DNA of 64,000 nt from Rhexocercosporidium sp. MPI-PUGE-AT-0058 (taxonomy: Eukaryota; Ascomycota; Leotiomycetes; Helotiales), in the NCBI GenBank assembly GCA_020746875.1, contig JAGTJL010000014.1, positions 1,550,001-1,614,000 of the forward strand. The letters run 5' to 3'. Made by a program: the position numbers and the translations under genes. Numbering within the stretch: the first letter of the stretch is position 1; each line of letters starts with the position of its first letter. The notes beneath the pieces were generated by a model, which did not search any database, had not been told where the DNA came from, and saw nothing but the letters and a program-made list of their open reading frames with translations. Positions 11,636 to 23,409 of the stretch are shown here, piece by piece.

Positions 11636-12981
11636 ATGGCGATAGCAAGACCGATTCGAGTGCTGGGCCTGGCAGCAGTAGGACTATGGGTCTTCTTCTT
11701 ATACCAGATATTTGGCCCGACGAGGTATCCCAAAGGTCCTGGGGATACCCTCAAGAACATGGAGAGAGATCCCAATTTGGATCGTATGCGCCCAAATACC
11801 CCTGAAATGTATGTGTCTAGCTAACATTTAATGTAGTCACTGGCGAACCTGAAGGTGTGTTGTGGAGGGCAGACAAAGGATACGGATTGGGTGCTGAAGG
11901 GACGAATCGAATAAATGCCACCCTGCTATCGTTGGTACGAAACGAAGAGGTCGATGGCATGGTGCAAGCTATGCGCGATCTCGAACGGACCTGGAATTCG
12001 AAATTCAATTACCCATGGACATTCTTCAACGATGTTCCATTCTCGGAGGAGTTCAAAAAGCGCACGCGAGCAGAGACAAAAGCAGAGTGTATATATGGTA
12101 TGCTGGATTGAGGGCTGGTTTTGTTGGAGAAGGTGCTGACAATTCGTCCAGAAACAATCCCAAAAGAACATTGGGATGTTCCATCGTGGATTGACGAGGA
12201 GCTTTTCCAGGAATCGGCCAAGATCCTGAAGGAGAACGATATCCAGTACGGCGCCATGAAATCCTACCATCAGATGTGTCGTTGGAACAGTGGTCTCTTC
12301 TACAAACATCCTGCGCTTGCGAATACGCAATTCTACTGGAGAGTCGAGCCAAAGGTCCATTTCTTCTGCGATGTGGACTACGATGTTTTCCGATACATGG
12401 CAGATCACAACAAAACCTACGGCTTCACGATCAACCTATATGATGCGCCGCAATCGATCCCTACATTGTGGCCCGAGACCACGAAATTCGTTGCTGCCCA
12501 TCCCGAGTATCTTCATGACAACAACGCCATGCAGTGGTTGTCAGATGCGACCAGAAGGCCCGAGCACAATATGAAAGCGAATGGATACTCTACATGCCAT
12601 TTCTGGTCCAATTTCGAGATTGCGGATATGAGTTTCTGGAGAAGCCAAGCATACGAGGATTACTTCAATCATCTAGATCGTGCTGGTGGATTCTTCTATG
12701 AGAGATGGGGTGATGCGCCTGTACACAGTATTGCTCTAGGACTGTTCGAGGACTCGAGTAAGATCCATTGGTAAGCTTCATCCATTCAGCTGCTCTCAAG
12801 CTACACGTATTAACAAGTACCCAGGTTCCGTGATATCGGCTACCAACACATCCCCTACTTCAACTGCCCCAACTCACCGAAATGTAAAGGCTGCATGACC
12901 GGCCGCTTCACTGATGGCGAGTCCTGGCTCATGAAAGAGGATTGCCGTCCGAACTGGTTCAAATATGTTGGCATGGGCTAG
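11636..12981 (+). CDS. KTR/KRE2-family mannosyltransferase (GT15)
   Basis: Four exons give 394 residues: 11636-11783, 11837-12097, 12152-12770, 12825-12981. The protein is a predicted type II Golgi membrane protein: a short cytosolic tail, one membrane span at about residues 7-27 (VLGLAAVGLWVFFLYQIFG), then a lumenal catalytic domain. Family motifs are YPWTFFNDVPF, QFYWRVEPKVHFFCDVDYD, STCHFWSNFEIADM (which includes the glutamate proposed as the catalytic residue in Kre2) and ERWGDAPVHSIALGLF. It adds alpha-1,2-linked mannose to N- or O-linked glycans using GDP-mannose. Intron 1 is the least certain: donor GTATGC at 11784 keeps the frame, whereas the better-looking GTATGT at 11809 does not. 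The other introns are canonical. The related fungal proteins are about 390-440 residues, so the length fits. Confidence 0.92.
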
Positions 12982-14108
12982 ACTGTACCATACTGCACGA
13001 TCCGGATGGTTGTAATTATGTTAGTACGAGCGATTTGACGGCTGAGTGAGTGAGCATTGGCAAGGCGTTCTGTGGGGACTGGGAAATCTTTGTACAGTAT
13101 AGTAATAGTCTTATCTGGATTAGAGGTTTCGTCCTTTTTCGTGGTAGGAATGGACACTTTGATGATCAAACCCTTTACTTTTGCCCGCCTTGTTTTAGGC
13201 CTGGGTGGATAGCTGCAGATGTGACTCTTGAGAATGGACTTCCGCTGCGCTGCTGGGGTTTAATTTCGTATGTATATCCTGGAACCTACTAACAAGGAAG
13301 GACGATACATTCCGGTCATCTCTAAAGCATCGTCATACCTTCTTAACACCTACGGACGTAGCTTTTCGGCGTTTGCACCTATCGGACATACTCGTCCCCT
13401 ACCTATTTCCAGAGCTTCGCGAAGGTCAATACGCCGACACAGTCACAGCCATGCAAGACTGACGCGCTATCACACCTCGAATGTTTCTCTTGGGGTGGAT
13501 CATGCATTCTCAAACAGGTGTTCATTGCGAGTTATCAAGTCCCATGCTTCAAAACAAATACAATAATACCCCGCAATTCCATAGCCGAGCCCCTTGTAGG
13601 CATCTCGAGCTAAGCCATGACTTGACCTCGTCCTGCATCCTGACTCGCCCATTCGTTTGTTATGCATTCATTTAGCTTTCGCATGCCAAAAGGAATTCCG
13701 CTGCAAGGTATATTCCAATTCCTCGCATGTCAGAATTGGGTTTGGAAGTGATTTGGTTGGTAGAGCAGGGAAGATGGTCCAAGGACCAGAAGGCTAGAAG
13801 GATCAGCCGAGGTTTAACGATGAAGGAAATGTCTCTGAATTATCTACCGGTGTGGAGTAGTCGGGAGGTGCACTAATAGCGGGTGGAGGGGTGGAGGGGG
13901 TGGTCAGTACTTAAGATGTGATGTTTCCTGCGTTTGGTTGGAACCGGAATATTCATCATCACTGTGCTTGTTCTGAAGGATCATTAGGGTCCCTTCTTCC
14001 CAGTCTTGTTTCGATCTGTTTGATTTTGTTCATTGTGCTAGTTCGAAGGATTTCCTTGTGAGCAAAGTATCTTTCAGTTGAAGGGAAGATAGATCAACCA
14101 CTTCCGAG
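12982..14108. other. Intergenic, no gene seen
   Basis: The stretch holds the 3' flank of the mannosyltransferase and the promoter of the serine hydrolase gene. Short frames at 13050-13680 show no domain and no splice pattern that extends them. A GGTGGAGGGGTGGAGGGGGTGG tract lies near 13880-13901. Confidence 0.5.
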
Positions 14109-15531
14109 ATGTCGGCCCAATCTTTCGAGCAGAGAATGCAAGAGGCGGTTAAAAATCGGGAGATCCCTGGCGCTGTTCTCGTTGCAGGGGATAAAGAAGG
14201 TAAGAGATGCGTCTTCTTTGATGGGCTCATGTACTACTGCACCTACATTCAACTAACATATCCCAGGCAGATTCCACTACGAGAAAGCGTTCGGATACCG
14301 CTCTCTCAAAGATCCCTCAAACCCTGATCCTATGAAACTTGATGCTGTAATGTGGCTGGCCTCATGCACCAAACTTCTCACCACAGTTGCAGCCATGCAA
14401 TGTGTCGAACGGGGCCTCTTGAAGCTCGATGAAGATGTCACGGGTATTCTGCCTGAGTTGAAAGGTCTGAAAATCTTGACAGGATTCGAAGAGGATGGGA
14501 ATGGGAACGATACGCCTGTGTTGGTGGAGAATACCAAGGCTATTACTCTCAGGTGAGACATGAGCGCTTTGTAGAAGTCAACAAATGCTGACTGTTGTAC
14601 CAGACATCTTCTTACTCACTCATCAGGACTCACTTATGATTTCTTCAGTAAGGAATGAATCTGATGACTTAAGCCGCAGCTTCTGATGTTTTCCCGTGCA
14701 GATCCAGTCATGGCACGCTATCGAAAATGGCAAAAGAAGACACCAGACCTTTACATCCAAAACGATCTCAAAGAAGCTTTCTTCTATCCCCTCCTCTTCG
14801 CCCCTGGCGAATCTTGGGAATACGGCGTGGGAATCGACTGGGCCGGCTGGATGGTCGAGCGCGTCACCAACACATCCCTGGAATCCTACCTCCAGTGTAA
14901 TATCTGGGGTCCACTAGGCGTCAAGAACTTCTCCTTCTTCCCAAGAACAAAACCTGATCTCATGGCCAGAATGACTGATATGAGTGATCGTGAGGGAGGC
15001 GCGAATATGTTTGGTACCGCGGCTAATCCGAATGGGAAGATGGTTCATCACGAGGGGAAAGAACTCTGGAATAGCAATGCCGAGACGTGTTCTGGTGGTG
15101 CGGGTGGTTATGGCGCTCCGTTAGATTATCATAAGTTGTTGCATAGCATTCTTACTGGTGATGGGAAATTGCTGAAGATGGCTACGGTAGAGGAGATGTT
15201 CAAGCCGCAGCTCACGGATGCATCAAGGGCAGCCTTGATGGAGATGTTGAAATTGCCCGAGGTCAACCAAACGTTTGGAGGAGCGCCGCTTGGGACGAAA
15301 TGCGACTGGGGGTTGGGAGGTATGATGTTATTGGAAGATGTGGCAGAAAGGAAGAAGGGGACTGTTTTCTGGGGCGGGTATCCGAATTTGATGTGGTTTA
15401 TTGATCCTGTTGGGGGTATGGCGGGGATTTATGGAAGTCAGGTTAATCCGCCGGGAGATCAGAAGACTATCGAATTGGTCACTGAGTGGGAGAAGGAGCT
15501 ATATAGGAAAGTTCGGGCACAGAAACTGTAG
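14109..15531 (+). CDS. Beta-lactamase-fold serine hydrolase (class C-like esterase/transesterase)
   Basis: Four exons: 14109-14199, 14267-14552, 14604-14647, 14702-15531, giving 416 residues, with all joins in phase. The protein belongs to the beta-lactamase-related serine hydrolases (EstB/LovD-like). The nucleophile motif SxxK is present as SCTK (about residues 63-66). A tyrosine suited to the class C YxN position occurs in SWEYGVGIDWAG (about Tyr181). HLLTHSSGLTYDF is the family's conserved helix, and GGAGGYG lies in the C-terminal lobe. No signal peptide is visible, so a cytosolic location is likely. Members act on diverse esters or acyl carriers, and the substrate cannot be inferred. Neighbours do not form a biosynthetic cluster, so a secondary-metabolite role is unsupported. 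Confidence 0.9.
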
Positions 15532-15880
15532 GCTTAGTGCTGTACTTCAATTCAGATTAGTTCGGAATTCAGAGCTCGCTTACGGCAGCGCCAGTGTTGA
15601 CTTTCAACTTCACCAAGGAGCAAGTGCGACCGGCTAGAGTTAAAGTCGCAAAAGGAGACGATGTGAGTTCATAACAAGATCCGGATGGATGTGAAGTAGA
15701 AGGTACGAAGGATACCTGAATCCATTCAACAAATCCTGTACTTCCGATCGCAAGTCGCAACATTCTCTCTCGATCGACTGAAACACATACTTTACCCCTC
15801 CCCAACTTCATCCCCATTCTCCTAAGCATCCTCCAAACCTACCTCTCTCACACACCATCCTGATCTTTACTAAAAGCACA
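15532..15880. other. Short intergenic spacer between hydrolase and aquaporin genes
   Basis: No gene is seen. It contains the promoter and leader of the aquaporin gene; pyrimidine-rich tracts precede its ATG (15790-15880), as is common upstream of fungal start codons. Confidence 0.5.
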
Positions 15881-17130
15881 ATGGATTCTCGGTTAATGCC
15901 TGTAATGGCGGACAATAGATTGGGTTCGCTCGTCCGCGCCCCTACCATGAACCTCAACCGCGAAGGAACCAACCTCTCGCGCGTCGATCCTCTCAAGCAG
16001 ATGTTCAGAAGCTTATTCGAACTCATCCATCCCTCTGCTCGTGGCCATGTCGTCGCTGTAATTGGCGAATTCCTCGGCACCCTTGTCTTTGTATTTCTGG
16101 CTTTTGCTGGTGTTGAGGTGGCCGGCGCATCTTCCAACAAGGAACAAGGAGAGGGTGTTTCGACTGCTCCGCCTGCTGCATCACCATCACAGTTATTGTA
16201 TGCTTCATTGGCTGCTGGATTTAGTTTGGCTGTTACTGCCTGGACGTTTTTCCGAATCAGTGGAGGATTGTTCAATCCCGTGGTAAGCGCCTGGCTTTGG
16301 AAAGAATCAAGAGGTTGACTGACAGGCAGATCTCTCTCGGTATCGCACTTATCGGCGCAATCACTTGGGCAAGATGCGCACTTCTCTGCGTTGCTCAGAC
16401 GGTTGCTACCATTGCCGCCTCGTACATGGTCTATGGTCTGTTCAATGGAGGGCTAAATACCGGCACAACACTCGGAGGTGGAACTAGCCCTGCACAAGGT
16501 GTTGTCATCGAAATGCTCCTGACCGCTCAACTGGCTTTCGTGATCTTCATGCTCGCAGCAGAACAGCATGCCGCCACATACCTTGCTCCTCTTGGTATCG
16601 GTTTGTCCTTTTTTGTTGCTGAGCTTGTTGGTAAGTATTGACGAATCCTAGATATGATTGACGCTGATGCTTGACCAGGTATATTCTGGACCGGCGGATC
16701 ACTGAACCCCGTCCGGTCACTCGCGCCATGCATCGTCAACCACTCTTTCACCAGCTATCACTGGATCTACTGGGTGGGACCGATTTCGGGCGTGATTCTT
16801 GCTGTCCTCATTTACAAGCTTGTGAAGGCCTTGGAGTACGAATCGGTCAATGGAGAGCACAATGACTCTCTCGATCTACTACCTAGAATAATCCAAAGCC
16901 GAAAGCCTTCCTCTGTGGTTGCCCTTGCAAGCACACATTCCGGATACGAATCCATCGGAGCCCCGACACCCAAGCCAGCTTCGCTGAGACCGACACCCCA
17001 GTCACCTCTTTCCTGCCCGCCTCCAAGGAACGATATGACTCCCACAAAGCCTGCTCCAACGGCTGCTCCAAATACAGATGAAAAGAAGAAAGAGAAGGTC
17101 GAGGAGCTTCCAGAATGTTTTGCTGATTAG
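15881..17130 (+). CDS. Aquaporin/MIP-family channel with NPV in place of both NPA boxes
   Basis: Three exons: 15881-16282, 16330-16630, 16679-17130, giving 384 residues. It is a six-helix major intrinsic protein. The N-terminus is about 50 residues and hydrophilic. Membrane segments include VVAVIGEFLGTLVFVFLAF, ASLAAGFSLAVTAWTFF and WIYWVGPISGVILAVLIY. A proline/lysine-rich tail of about 100 residues ends in PECFAD. The two pore half-helices read SGGLFNPV/ISLG (Asn132-Val134, split by intron 1) and TGGSLNPVRSLAP (Asn244-Val246), so both canonical NPA boxes are NPV. The arginine after the second box, part of the selectivity filter, is kept. Conserved glycines and helix spacing are intact, so the change looks functional rather than decay. 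The transported solute (water, glycerol, peroxide or other) cannot be assigned. Confidence 0.93.
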
Positions 17131-18319
17131 TGTAGAGATTGCTCCGAGTATCTGCAAGGTTGTGATGGTATGCGTCAGTTTATTGTGGTGGTGCTTGGAT
17201 TTCTTTCTTTGTCGGTTTCTTACTCCGAATACTGGAATCGTGGACTCAGCCACGTGGGTCACCTGCTGGGCTATTGAAAATTAAGGTTGCTATCGAACGG
17301 TTTTCGCAAGGCTTGTACAGCCGTGTTAATGAGCAATAAGACATGAGGATTTTAAGCAAGCCGTACTCAAACCTCGTCCCCCTCCTCTCTTTATCTTTTC
17401 ATTGTGCAGACTGTAAGTGCACGTTGAGGACATATATTTCCACTTTGCTGCAAGTTCATTTTGTTCAGGAATAATGATGGAAGGTATATCAAGGGAAAGA
17501 GAGTAGGAATGGGAGGGCAAGGAGAGTGGGTTAATAAATCCGAGGTGAGATGAGGGAGTTGAATTCTGCTGCGTTTTATCTTTAAATCAGTCAAAATCTT
17601 AATATGGTACTCTCGACCCGTCTAAGTCTTCGGGTACCTTCAAAATCACACACGATAATAGTGCGCGACCTACTTTCCGTCGCTCTTGGACATAGCTCAC
17701 CTACCAGCGCCCACTTCACAATTAAATTCCCAATCCGCGCTCTAAAAATGAGCCCCTTTGACAATTACCTCTCACTACCCAACATACTCGCTTGAGCAGC
17801 GGCAAATGCATCAAAAGCACCGCCTGTTGAGCTCGTACATGTGAGATCATTTGTCGCTCAAGTGGCGGCAAAGACAATGCACATGTATCTACAACCTCAG
17901 CACTAGAATATTGTTACTACCCTCGAAGCTTTCACAGCTGACAATGGCTTCTCTGTTATTCTTGAGTATATTCTAGTCTCTTACGAGCGAATTGCTTGAG
18001 TATACGCACCCTGAAGACCGTTCCGCGGTCGCTTTGAAGGGTCTGAACTGCATTCATGTTGGTGGGGAGCATCAGAGCTTCCTGCTCTTGGCCGTTATCC
18101 CATTGGGTCCCAATGCACATTTGCCTCTATTTATTCACTAGCACGTGTACCGCTCTCCGAAGAATGCAAAGGAGGCTTTCAGGTCATTAATGATCACTTT
18201 GTGATAAGAGAAGTTGATATGGTTTGATTTTCTGGCTGACTCTCTGCCTATCGATGGGTTTAAAAACTCCAGCTTCAGATAATTCGGCGGCTAGTCGTGC
18301 TTAGCGCACAAGTTCGTAG
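17131..18319. other. Intergenic with a possible decayed coding stretch
   Basis: There is no intact gene. From about 17748 to 18000 the plus strand reads as a long frame with only a few stops (starting MSPFDNYLSLPNILA, later NIVTTLEAFTADNGF). A neighbouring frame continues at about 18048-18180 (CIHVGGEHQSFLLL). It may be a relic of a gene; I do not recognise the family. Confidence 0.3.
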
Positions 18320-20102
18320 TCAGAAGTGCCTGTCAGCTGCCATTAGTGATTGCAATACTGTTGTCATCGACTGACAACATGGCCATCTCAGTTGTTCCAG
18401 CTGGGACTTAAACAACTGAAGGACCTGTACCAACCCGCTCGTCCCGGCTTCGCTCGTTCCTGTCTGCAATCTAACCATGCGCCATGCGACAAGGCTAGCG
18501 TAAAACAGCACGATAGGAAGCCATAGAGAAGGAAGATTTTCCGACTGTGTAATATTCTCGAGAATGAGCCAGGCATTCTTCAAAGCCTCCGAACCATTGG
18601 CCAAATCAGCATCCAGGATCCGTGTTCGGTGGTTGATCTGAGTGGTATCAGAAGAAGACCTTGGAGCGTATCCCACAATTTCGGGAAGCAGTAGAAGGCT
18701 TGGAAGAACTAAGTACATCTGACAGAAGTAGAACAGTGCGGCGACGTCTTGATCTACGATAGCAAGGTAATTCTGGCGCCAGATATCCAGAGCTTTCTGT
18801 AATTTTCGTCTTGTTTTGTGGTTCTCGTTTGGTGGCGAAAATGGGAGATATGGGTTGGTGAAGTTCAGATCCTTGTCTTGCTGACCATCGTAGGGGCTTA
18901 CTAGCTCTAGCAGATGAAAAACGGTTGACAGTGTGTGAATGTCACCTAGAATCGCGACCAGCCCGAGGAGGGAATCATCTCGCCTCAAGACGGCTGGATG
19001 TGAGGATGACCTCGACGCGGCCTTGTCGTTCATATGATTGTGCTGTGCTGATAAATGAGTTAAGAACTCTGACGTTGATAGTGTCTGTGGCAAATTATAG
19101 TGTAGTGAGCGAAGCATGTCGGTGAGAACAAAAGCAGGCATGGCGGCACTGATTTTGACGTCAGAAGTGAAGCTCGTCTTGTAGAAGATTGATTACCAGT
19201 TAGAGGCATTGGTCGCCTGACCATTCTCATCCTGATCATGTCGTAGGCCAGATCCTTTGTGCTCGGAGAAGGATAAGAACAGCCTACGAGCCGCCTGTCT
19301 GAAAATCAGCCGATGAACTCAGGTAGAACACCCATCTTTAGAGCATACAGTCTCGACATATCCGTGGGTAATGTTTGTTTTTTGCCAAATTCTAGGATCA
19401 GCGGAGAGAGCCCCGTAAGCTTCTAGTAAGACCCACTGAGCGGAGGTGAGCTAGATAGCGTTGGTAGAGGGTCTGCTCAACGTACAGCATTCAACAATTC
19501 TACCTTTCGCGCTTCTCGATTGTCAATTTCCAGTATTCCAGCAATAAGGAAATTTGCTGCCCACCACAGATCTTCCGTCAGTGACTGATCTGCTCCCAAA
19601 ACCAGTGAACCTATCGTCGCTATAGCATATGTGAGGTAGGGTGGATTATCGCTTCGCTGTAGGCTCTCAACTGGAATATGGTAGAGTAGAGGCATGGTTG
19701 GGTAGATGTCATTTACAAAGACATCGACAAAAGACTGCAACATTTCTCGCGGCGGCAACGTAGGGAAGCGCGAAAATATCACGAGGGGGTAAGAGAGCTT
19801 CAGAAAGAGTCAATGAGCGTCGGATCAGGGAACACGTATCGAAGCAGTGTCGCTTAACTTACAGTTGTGTTCGGAGGGTCAGCGCCAGATATTGAGGCTT
19901 CGCTGTCATCATTGAGATACTCTACCGTCTCGCTTGCTTTCTCGTCACGGAGAAGTGCATCTTTGTAAGACTGCATAAAAGAATTCTCGATGGGCTGGTT
20001 GGCTTGCTCTGCATCAAGTCTGCCTGGCGTACGGTCCGCCGGCCAAGCGCTCTCGGTCGAAACGGTGTCATCTTGGTTCAGAGAGAGCGAGCGGTATGGC
20101 AT
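18320..20102 (-). CDS. Fungal transcription factor-like protein without a zinc finger
   Basis: Five exons give 521 residues: 19863-20102, 19486-19797, 19349-19435, 19197-19294, 18320-19148. The body resembles the fungal transcription factor middle domain (QSFVDVFVNDIYPTMPLLY, TYAIATIGSLVLG, WVLLEAYGALSADPRIWQKTNITHGY). The start (MPYRSLSLNQDD) leads directly into this with no C2H2 or Zn2Cys6 finger. No upstream exon encoding one is visible in the 412 bp before the divergent gene. The first three exons are secure. Exon 4 keeps the frame (acceptor GACAG, donor GTAATC) but is also open in a second frame, so that exon is uncertain. It is divergent from, and built in parallel with, the complete factor that starts at 20515, so paralogy or co-regulation is possible. 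It could be a truncated regulator acting as a partner or competitor, or an early pseudogene. Confidence 0.65.
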
Positions 20103-20514
20103 TATCAGAAGAACCGCATGAGGGAGGCAGGGAGGTAGTTAAGTTAAGTATACAGGTAGGTCCCTGCATAGGTTGTGACGCTTTGTTATTACGCCGTGGC
20201 CGGGTTGCCGCCACTACCTTGTGTTGAGTGCCTCCCTTACGTAAGCTTGAGATCCAGATCACGTTACCTTCGACCTCTCCTGTCTCTCTCGTCAACCTCA
20301 ATCTCAATCTCAGCCTTAGCCTCAGCCTCAGCCTCGACTACGCGTCAATGTCTCCCTCCCCCCAGCCCTTTAGTACAAATCAAATCAGAAGTCAGATCCC
20401 GTCACTTCTATTGTACCTCTTCACATCCCTTAGCCGACAATTCACTTCTGTTTTACCGCTTGGTCAGACATTTCTGGCCGAGCATCCTGTCTGGCTCCAT
20501 TCGCGTATCATGCT
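20103..20514. promoter_or_regulatory. Shared divergent promoter of the two transcription factor genes
   Basis: The two start codons, 20102 on the minus strand and 20515 on the plus strand, are 412 bp apart and face away from each other, so both promoters must lie here. The stretch includes an imperfect hexamer repeat of CTCAAT/CTCAGC type at about 20296-20340. Confidence 0.6.
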
Positions 20515-23409
20515 ATGGCTGAACAACGCTCGCTCGACGACCAGCCAAAGAAAGTAGGTACATAGAGTAGATCACGTCGTTCTATTGTCGTTCCCACTTC
20601 CTTTCCTTTCCTTTCTTCTCCTTTACATTCTTTTCCTTGCCGTATAACCCGCCACTGCGGAGGTGCCTACCGTACTGACTGCCTTACCTTTGCCCCTCTG
20701 CAGTGCCACGATTGCGGTCGCAGCTTCTCTAGAACTGAACACTTGCACCGCCATCGGAAAACTCGTCCGTAGCATTCATTCCACCCTGCACCTACCTATG
20801 TCAAGATAAGATTGACCTGACCGCTTCCTTGTTTCTTTCATCAGACACCCAGGACTTCCCATTCTCGTGCCCACATTGCCATCGCAGATTTCAGCGATCA
20901 GATGTACAGCAGAGGCATGTTGTCAAGTATTGCCCGCAACGCCAGCTCGATACGCCTGACACTACGGGTGACACCCAATCTCGCACCAAGATTGCCTGTG
21001 ATTTCTGCCACAGCAAGAAGATCAAGTGCTGCGGTAGCAATCCGTGCGCCGGCTGTCAGAAAGCGAATCGAGAATGCACTTACCTGAGAGGAAAAGCCTC
21101 CTCACGTATTGCCGGTGAGGATCTAGCCTGGCAACCTTCACTGGTACCACTTACGGTTGCATCTGACGCTCCGCTTTCTCATCCTTCCTGGCCAGGTCAA
21201 GTGAACAGTGGTGTTATCATGTCCTCATCCGACGGCGCCAACGAAAGTCAAAGGCCATCTGCACTGACTGAGCCGGCTGCAGAGATTCTGCGACATTCGC
21301 GGTTCTCTCATTTGCAAAGAAGTCAGGACCCTCCAGTATCTTTACAGGCCATTGCCACTAGTTTCAAAGATGCTTCGACCGGGAACAAATGCTCTCATAC
21401 CTATCCTTCTGTCCATGATCCATCTAATTCAAGTTCACAATCCACTCCCTACAATTTCGAAATTCTCTGCCGCACAACAGAGTCTGGTCTTCAATCAAGC
21501 AGGTATAGCGAATTTACTGGTGTTCAGGCAGCGAGTAGAGTTATCTCTGAAATGGAATTGGTGCCTAACAGTACAGATATCTATGGGCTAGGACTTTTTG
21601 AGGGCATGTTAGGACTGGATAATGTTGTATATTCTTCGATTGTCTTAAAGATCATCAGCTTACGTTTTGCAGCAAGAAAGCCTTTATAACCACGAGTATA
21701 ACATGTTTTACCCAGAAATGCTGAGCGTGGATGGGTCTCTTAGTTTTGACAAATACGACCCGAGTCTTTACTTACCAGTCAATGATCCAGGCTCTTTTAG
21801 CGACGCCGCTGCAGCCGCCCTTTCCACTTTGAAACTCCATTCTGCGTTCTCAGGGGCAAGTTCAACCCATTCTGGATGCGATCCCACCAGCTGGCTGCTC
21901 GCACTTCCATCTATACGAAAGTTCGATCGACAAGTTCTTAACTGTTTCTTGTCCAAATTTATGAAGCATATCGCCCCAACGTTCAGCTCTTTTGCTGGGT
22001 TCAAGGTAGATGAGGGAACAACCCCGGAAAAGATCCTGGCCATGGCTGCGGTTGGAGGATTGTTTTGTACTACAAATGGTGGGTTTGTAGTGACGAGAGC
22101 TATGTGCGGTGATGCTCGAAGGCTGCTCCTTGCCAAGGTTCGTGTCTTTCTTGCCATTTACAATTCGAGACTGAAACCAGAATAGGTCGACGCAGCGGCA
22201 CCCGAGCGTAAGGACCTTCGAATTGCATTGGTTCAAACAGTAAGGAGGAGCCCATTTCACAATAGTCTTTACGCTTCTGACCATAAGTCTCGAGAATAGT
22301 ATATGCTGGTCGAGCTCTTTGGGATATGCAGTGGAGATAAACGTCTGTACGAGTGCAGTGAAGCTTTTCACATGCAAATGCTCCAAGTAAGTTGACGTGA
22401 TTTACCGCTTTCTTGGGCGTCTGCTAATGGCATCTTGCCAAGATGTTTTCTCGTTGTAATGGTAGCCACGATCTAGCACGGAATCCTGACACAGATACAG
22501 ACTGGCAGAGGTGGGCCTTACTTTGTTTCCCAACAGAGAGTATACTAACGCACTTACAGACTAGTGGCAGATGTTGATATACTTGAATGCTACCGGGTGG
22601 TTCTTTTTCAGCGCCCTCCAAATCGCTATCCAATCTCAATGAACGATTTAGAAGCGCAGCTAAACGCAAATGCTCCGGTTCCTTCCCAGTTCTCAGAGAC
22701 ATACAGTCTTCCGAAAACAATAAGATCGCTCATGACACCCGAAAGTCCCACTATAGCTCTCACGAACCCATCGCAGAGTCTAAACGCATTATCAGGACTC
22801 GTGGTGATGTCTTGGCACTCAATGCCAACCAAAACATCTTCCGTATTGGAGAAGACTCTCTGGAACAAATCATTCTTTGTGTTAGCTCTTAACCGCTGGC
22901 TCAAGACTCATGATGGCGAAATCGACGACTCGACCATGCTGTTGTTTCATCTGTCGTCAATTGTGTTAAACACAAAGATGATCGACATTCATAGCCTTGT
23001 CCACAATCTGTTACGAAACGGCGCAATGCCGGCCATACCGGAAGCCATAAGTCAGTGGCACCACTCGGACCATGGCAAGATAGCCGCTTTGCATGCGGGT
23101 GAACTGATACAAGCCGCGCAAAGGATCGTGCTATCGCAGAGACCCAAAGCAAATACAAAATTTACATTTGCAAACGAAGGGTTTCCCCCTTCGGCGTTAG
23201 GTGAAGGCCCACATTCCGCAATTTGTGTATATCTTGCGGTCTTGGTCCTATGGACCACTCAGGCTGCATCTGAGCCTCCAGATTGGGTGGTTGCAGGTGC
23301 TGCAATCAAACGGGGATGTAACATCTTGTCTCAATTCAAACTTAGGATTGCGGGAATACTCAAAAGCACATTGAGATTGTTAGGCGATAAGGTTGCTTTG
23401 GAATTGTAA
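20515..23409 (+). CDS. Transcription factor with C2H2 and Zn2Cys6 fingers and fungal middle domain
   Basis: Eight exons give 801 residues: 20515-20553, 20704-20764, 20845-21626, 21673-22137, 22186-22239, 22300-22386, 22443-22510, 22560-23409. All phases are consistent. Finger 1 (CHDCGRSFSRTEHLHRHRKTH, one residue over exon 2/3) is at residues 14-34. Finger 2 (CPHCHRRF...RHVVKYC) is at 42-63 and ends C rather than H. The Zn2Cys6 cluster (CDFCHSKKIKC, then CAGCQKANREC) is at about 85-111. The C-terminal half is the fungal middle domain (LNCFLSKFMKHIAPTF, AMAAVGGLFC, LVQTYMLVELFGICSG, ECYRVVLFQRPP). It is a nuclear sequence-specific regulator with unknown targets. The first exon is only 13 codons and precedes a 150-bp intron, so the start is less certain than the rest. 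Confidence 0.85.

Noticed and set aside
11784..11836. Alternative intron of the mannosyltransferase with donor GTATGT at 11809
   Set aside because: It would break the frame after a few codons, whereas donor GTATGC at 11784 preserves it.
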